DNA of 12,799 nt from SURF-24 sp964537965 (GTDB taxonomy: Bacteria; Bacteroidota; Ignavibacteria; Ignavibacteriales; SURF-24), in assembly GCA_964537965.1 (NCBI GenBank), contig CAZIDB010000135.1, forward strand, positions 1-12,799, in the 5' to 3' direction. A model generated the notes under the pieces. That model searched no databases and had not been told where the DNA came from. It worked only from the letters and a program-made list of their open reading frames with translations. Below are positions 12,678 through 12,799 of the stretch, piece after piece (within the stretch, counting starts at the first letter, position 1; every line of letters starts with the position of its first letter). The translations under genes and the position numbers were made by a program.

Positions 12678-12799
12678 AGTTTGTCAATTAAATTATTTTA
12701 AAGATAAAATTAAGTTGCTTAATGTCCGCTTTTATACCATTAAACAAGGGTACATTTGTTGCATCCTTTATATATATTTGTTTTATCCCCTGTGTGTAA

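Noticed and set aside
12755..12780. Bacteroidetes-type promoter (TTTG and TATATTTG)
   Set aside because: The TAnnTTTG part matches, but the spacing of 14 bases is shorter than the usual 19-21, and the target gene would lie outside the window.

Overview
This AT-rich window carries a bacterial housekeeping locus that reads almost entirely on the + strand. The best guess at the host is a member of the Ignavibacteria/Chlorobi-Bacteroidetes group. This rests on the gene order (thrS-infC-rpmI-rplT-pheS-pheT-coiled coil-zapA-RNA-rny-coaE-pheA), frequent TTG starts, several genes without a Shine-Dalgarno (SD) sequence, and the style of the intergenic repeats. It is inference, not a database match.

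Layout. Bases 1-2285 hold a translation operon: the 3' part of thrS, infC with an AUC start codon and no usable ATG/GTG/TTG start, then rpmI and rplT. A strong hairpin with a U-run follows (2292-2348). Bases 2366-8211 hold pheS, pheT, a 92-residue coiled-coil protein that overlaps pheT by 4 bases, zapA, a structured RNA of about 194 nt that is very probably 6S RNA, and rny (RNase Y). Two tandem hairpins (8218-8243 and 8273-8298) close this unit. The second ends only 3 bases before the coaE start. coaE (dephospho-CoA kinase) and pheA (prephenate dehydratase with ACT domain) overlap by 4 bases. Bases 9753-10399 form a repeat-rich intergenic stretch with a 10-bp tandem repeat, REP-like hairpins, a 65-bp inverted-repeat element and a short direct repeat. 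A monofunctional proline dehydrogenase gene follows, best started at GTG 10400. After a gap with one perfect hairpin come two small predicted lipoproteins, one NTF2-like (DUF4440/SnoaL type) and one possibly DUF4468-like.

How the genes fit together. The first part supplies translation machinery: two aminoacyl-tRNA synthetases, IF3, L35 and L20. pheA supplies the phenylpyruvate step of phenylalanine synthesis, so Phe supply and Phe charging both sit in the window, though in separate units. The coiled-coil protein and ZapA probably act on the Z-ring. 6S RNA and RNase Y act on global transcription and mRNA turnover.

Points most worth a second look: (1) a 7-codon Phe-containing reading frame with a perfect AGGAGG ribosome-binding site, between rplT and pheS, that stops 2 bases before pheS, at the position where enterobacteria carry the pheM attenuator; (2) the AUC start of infC; (3) the probable 6S RNA; (4) the small coiled-coil partner of ZapA; (5) the terminator abutting coaE; (6) the intergenic repeats. 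I saw no defence system, integrase, transposase gene or CRISPR array.
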